This document shows positions 13,867-16,220 of a stretch of DNA of 16,220 nucleotides, one piece after another. Source of the DNA: Deltaproteobacteria bacterium (GTDB taxonomy: Bacteria; Desulfobacterota; Desulfobacteria; Desulfobacterales; ETH-SRB1); the NCBI GenBank assembly GCA_019314185.1, contig JAFCZU010000032.1, forward strand, positions 1 to 16,220, in the 5' to 3' direction. A program made the position numbers and the translations under genes. The notes under the pieces are model-generated. The model worked only from the letters and a program-made list of their open reading frames with translations, was not told the origin of the DNA and ran no database searches. Every line of letters starts with the position of its first letter. The first letter of the stretch is position 1.

Positions 13867-14048
13867 CTTAAAAGATGAACATCGAACATCCAACATCGAA
13901 TTTTGAATAAGGAATTCTGCCAATTTATAAATCGGCAGAGCGAAGCGATTTCATCATTCGATGTTCAACGTTCGATGTTCGATGTTGGACGTTCAAAAAA
14001 ATCCACCTATATCCTATGATACAGAAATTATTAGGCATAAAATGGAAA
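13867..14048 (+). repeat. Dispersed repeat B, copy 1 (about 180 bp)
   Basis: It starts CTTAAAAGATGAAC, contains CAACATCGAATTTTGAATAA, CTGCCAATTTATAAA and GATTTCATCATTCGATGTTC, and ends ATTAGGCATAAAATGG. The reverse complement of 16030-16213 has the same blocks in the same order. Its core ends are inverted repeats (GAACATCGAA/TTCGATGTTC types). Compared with copy 2 it lacks about 30 bp of GC-rich sequence and has extra GTTCGATGTTCGATGTTGG units near 13968-13988. Confidence 0.8.
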
Positions 14049-14086
14049 TTCCTACACTATTAAATTAGGGATTTTTACAAGAGCAT

Positions 14087-14121
14087 CAAATTTCCAATTT
14101 CTAATTTCAACGTTCCATGAA
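14087..14121 (-). repeat. Dispersed repeat A, inverted copy
   Basis: The reverse complement reads GTTCATGGAACGTTGAAATT followed by AGAAATTGGAAATTTG, matching the other two repeat A copies except at the left edge. It lies about 40 bp before the fabF start. Confidence 0.6.
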
Positions 14122-14144
14122 CAATTACCTGTTTTAATGTTTTC

Positions 14145-14153
14145 AAGGAGGAG
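14145..14153 (+). promoter_or_regulatory. Ribosome binding site deciding the fabF start
   Basis: AAGGAGGAG is a near-perfect Shine-Dalgarno four to six bases before TTG 14158. An upstream in-frame ATG at 14137 lies before this site and would place the signal inside the gene, so TTG is preferred. Confidence 0.8.
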
Positions 14154-14157
14154 TTTT

Positions 14158-15396
14158 TTGGATAGAAGAGTAGTTGTTACCGGTCTTGGGCTTATTACGC
14201 CGCTTGGTATAGGTGTGCAAGAAACCTGGGCTGCACTTTGTGCCGGAAAATCAGGAATAGGCCCAATAACCAAATTTGATGCTTCTGAATTTGACACGAA
14301 GATTGCAGGGGAAGTAAAAGATTTTCATCCAGAAGATTTTCTTTCAAGAAAAGAAGCAAAACGTATGCAGCTTTTTATTGCGTATGCTGTTGCAGCGGCC
14401 CGCCTGGCTATGGAAAATTCCGGACTTGTAATCAACAGTTCCAATGCAGACAGAGTGGGAGTTCTGACAGGCTGTGGTCTGGGTGGGCTTGGCATGATGG
14501 AAGAAACCAGCAGAATTATTGATACAAAAGGCCCAAAGAGGGTCAGTCCCTTTTTCATCCCCATGATGATAGGAAATATGGCTCCTGGAATGATTTCGAT
14601 CAGCTTCGGAGCCAAGGGGCCAAATGCTTCTGTAGCAACAGCATGTGCGGCAGGCACACATGCTGTTGGAGATGCATTCAGAATTATTCAAAGAGACGCT
14701 GCAGATGCAATGATAACAGGAGGCGTTGAGTCTGTTATTACACCAACCTGCATTGCCGGTTTTAACGCTATGAAAGCGCTTTCTACCCGTAACAATGAGC
14801 CTGAAAAAGCATCCCGCCCTTTTGATCGGGATCGTGATGGTTTTGTGGTTGGTGAAGGAAGCGGCATTCTAATACTCGAAGCTCTTGAGACAGCGCTTAA
14901 AAGGGGCGCCGATATATACGCTGAAATATGCGGATATGGAATGAGCGGAGACGGCTATCATATGACTTCCCCTCCGCCTGGTGGCGAAGGGGCGGCAAGA
15001 TGTATGGCCGCAGCCATTGGAGACGCTGAAATTTCATATAAAAATGTCGATTACATAAATGCCCATGGCACATCAACACAGCTGAATGATCTTTACGAAA
15101 CCATGGCAATCAAGTCGGTATTCAAAGATAGAGCACATTCAATACCGATAAGTTCAACCAAATCCATGACCGGGCATCTTCTTGGCGGATCAGGTGGAAT
15201 TGAGGCGGTTTTCACTGCTCTGACAATTCATGAAGGCATTATCCCGCCAACAATAAATCTTGATAATCCTGCCGAAGAATGTGATCTTGATTATGTTCCC
15301 AATGTTGCCCGCAAGGCAAAGGTAGAGATTGCCATGACCAACTCCTTTGGTTTTGGAGGGACAAATGCATCCTTGGTTTTAAAAAAATATCGATGA
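14158..15396 (+). CDS. fabF: 3-oxoacyl-ACP synthase II (FabF)
   Basis: FabF condenses malonyl-ACP with acyl-ACP in chain elongation. From TTG 14158 the protein has 412 residues and begins with the family start DRRVVVTGLGLITPLG. The catalytic residues fall at Cys163 (TACAAGTHA), His303 (NAHGTSTQLND), Lys335 and His340 (STKSMTGHLLGG), the same numbers as in E. coli FabF, which supports the TTG start. The C-terminal MTNSFGFGGTNASLVLK loop is intact. It follows acpP in the standard order but after a 549-bp repeat-rich gap, and is itself flanked, with rpiB, by inverted copies of repeat B. The downstream 122-bp gap to rpiB shows nothing recognisable. Confidence 0.96.
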   Translation: MDRRVVVTGLGLITPLGIGVQETWAALCAGKSGIGPITKFDASEFDTKIAGEVKDFHPEDFLSRKEAKRMQLFIAYAVAAARLAMENSGLVINSSNADRVGVLTGCGLGGLGMMEETSRIIDTKGPKRVSPFFIPMMIGNMAPGMISISFGAKGPNASVATACAAGTHAVGDAFRIIQRDAADAMITGGVESVITPTCIAGFNAMKALSTRNNEPEKASRPFDRDRDGFVVGEGSGILILEALETALKRGADIYAEICGYGMSGDGYHMTSPPPGGEGAARCMAAAIGDAEISYKNVDYINAHGTSTQLNDLYETMAIKSVFKDRAHSIPISSTKSMTGHLLGGSGGIEAVFTALTIHEGIIPPTINLDNPAEECDLDYVPNVARKAKVEIAMTNSFGFGGTNASLVLKKYR

Positions 15397-15518
15397 ACCC
15401 GGCTCAGATGGTTTTCATTTGAATCACTACGCTGTTACTCTTTCCAAATTACTTGCCTGTATTTCATCTCTAAAAAATTTTTGACGAAACTCTCAAATTG
15501 CGATATAAGGATATAAAA

Positions 15519-15977
15519 ATGCACGAAAACAAAACACAAATCGTAATTGGAAGTGACCATGCCGCTTATCAATTAAAGGAAAAAATCAAGACGTATCTTA
15601 AAAAAAAAACTGTTAATGTTAATGATGTTGGAACATACAGTGAAGATTCTGTTGATTATGTTGATTTTGGGATCAAGGTTTCAACTTTGGTTTCAACCGG
15701 CAAATATAAACGGGGGATACTCCTTTGCGGCACCGGCCTTGGAATGTCCATGGTAGCCAACAAATTTCCTCATGTCAGGGCAGGGCTTTGCAATGGTTTG
15801 TTTTCCGCCATCATGAGCAGACGTCACAACGATTCCAACATACTGGTCATGGGCGGTCGCGTCATTGGAGAAGAGCTGGCCATAGAAATAGTAAGGGTCT
15901 GGCTTAAAACACCATTTGAGGGAGGACGGCATCAGTTGCGGATTAATAAGTTCGACAGAATTGAGGAAATGATGTAA
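15519..15977 (+). CDS. rpiB: Ribose-5-phosphate isomerase B
   Basis: RpiB interconverts ribose-5-phosphate and ribulose-5-phosphate in the pentose phosphate pathway. From ATG 15519, with TAAGGA upstream, the protein has 152 residues, the usual size. GSDHAAYQLK (11-20), the catalytic Cys70 in LLCGTGLGMSMVANK, His103 in SRRHNDSN and LVMGGRVIG match the RpiB/LacAB family. The family includes LacA/LacB (galactose-6-phosphate isomerase), but the preserved Cys-GTGLG and the context favour RpiB. A TTG at 15498 would add seven residues without a good ribosome site. fabF-rpiB linkage is seen in other bacteria, often with glyA downstream; the gene after rpiB is outside the window. Confidence 0.94.
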   Translation: MHENKTQIVIGSDHAAYQLKEKIKTYLKKKTVNVNDVGTYSEDSVDYVDFGIKVSTLVSTGKYKRGILLCGTGLGMSMVANKFPHVRAGLCNGLFSAIMSRRHNDSNILVMGGRVIGEELAIEIVRVWLKTPFEGGRHQLRINKFDRIEEMM

Positions 15978-15992
15978 TGATGTTTTAAAGCC

Positions 15993-16032
15993 GTTTACGG
16001 TTATCAGTTTACGGTTCACGGTTCACGGTTTA
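15993..16032 (+). repeat. Seven-bp tandem repeat downstream of rpiB
   Basis: Consecutive heptamers read GTTTACG, GTTATCA, GTTTACG, GTTCACG, GTTCACG and a partial GTTTA, about 5.7 units with one divergent copy. The unit resembles the CGTTCACGG start of repeat A. It abuts repeat B copy 2. Confidence 0.75.
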
Positions 16033-16213
16033 CCATTTTATGCCTAATGAGTTCGGTACGATAGGATATGAGTGATTTTTTTTTGAACGTCGAACATCGA
16101 ATGATGAAATCGCTCCTGCCGCGACGGTCGCGAGCACGGCGGGTCGCTCTGCCTGTTTATAAATTGGCAGAATACCTTATTCAAAATTCGATGTTGGACG
16201 TTCATCTTTTAAG
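16030..16213 (-). repeat. Dispersed repeat B, copy 2 (inverted, about 184 bp)
   Basis: The reverse complement runs from CTTAAAAGATGAACGTCC to ATTAGGCATAAAATGG and matches 13867-14048 along its length. It carries a GC-rich insert absent from copy 1, including the palindrome CGCGACGGTCGCG (16120-16132). With the heptamer tract it fills the sequence after rpiB; no gene start is visible before the window ends. Confidence 0.8.
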
Positions 16214-16220
16214 TCCACAC

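Larger units (their letters stand above)
13609..14157. other. Repeat-filled acpP-fabF gap without genes
   Basis: This gap holds repeat A copy 2 (13615-13651), a small hairpin GTTCAT/ATGAAC (13766-13771 with 13779-13784), CCGCC-AAA-GGCGG (13802-13814), GCCC-TTC-GGGC (13853-13863), repeat B copy 1 (13867-14048), and an inverted repeat A copy (14087-14121). None of the hairpins is followed by a good T-run. No open frame looks like a protein. Confidence 0.65.

Noticed and set aside
15993..16032. Possible CRISPR-like array
   Set aside because: Units are 7 bp without spacers; no CRISPR repeats or cas genes are present in the window.

Overview
The window reads as a chromosomal housekeeping region of an AT-rich, Gram-negative anaerobe. 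The Desulfobacterota (Desulfobacterales-like sulfate reducers) is the best guess. The case rests on the gene order kdsC-lptC-lptA-lptB-rpoN-hpf-ptsN followed by a mannose-type EIIA, an LPS-export pathway, a zinc-ribbon L32, and intergenic spaces crowded with small palindromic repeats. This is inferred from gene content; no database search was possible.

Layout. Positions 1-6293 (+) hold the end of kdsC, then lptC (apparently frameshifted), lptA and lptB for lipopolysaccharide export, rpoN (sigma-54), hpf (ribosome hibernation), ptsN (EIIA-Ntr) and a mannose-family EIIA. Positions 6294-8750 (+) hold gap, tpiA, secG and tRNA-Leu(GAG). A strong bidirectional terminator at 8779-8816 separates these from a minus-strand unit, gltX followed by tRNA-Gln(CUG) (10372 down to 8824). 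A divergent promoter region (10373-10638) then drives a plus-strand lipid operon: rpmF, an acyl-CoA dehydrogenase-family flavoprotein, fabG, acpP, fabF, then rpiB.

How the genes work together. KdsC supplies Kdo for LPS, and LptB, LptC and LptA are parts of the bridge that exports LPS. RpoN, HPF and the two EIIA proteins form a regulatory block of the nitrogen-PTS type. GAPDH and TIM are adjacent glycolytic/gluconeogenic enzymes. FabG, ACP and FabF belong to the type II fatty-acid cycle. The acyl-CoA dehydrogenase sits between rpmF and fabG, where plsX/fabH/fabD are often found, and its stop codon overlaps the fabG start. It is the most unusual coding observation.

Non-coding content. Several intergenic gaps contain dispersed repeats. 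A 301-bp MITE-like element (460-760) has long terminal inverted repeats and a 7-bp target duplication, and it landed inside an older repeat whose second copy lies before lptB. An approximately 180-bp repeat occurs in opposite orientations at 13867-14048 and 16030-16213, flanking fabF-rpiB. Short related repeats lie before gap and on both sides of the acpP-fabF gap. I found no CRISPR array, complete insertion sequence, riboswitch, or gene cluster that looks like a new system. The findings concern repeat biology, one broken reading frame and one unusual operon member.
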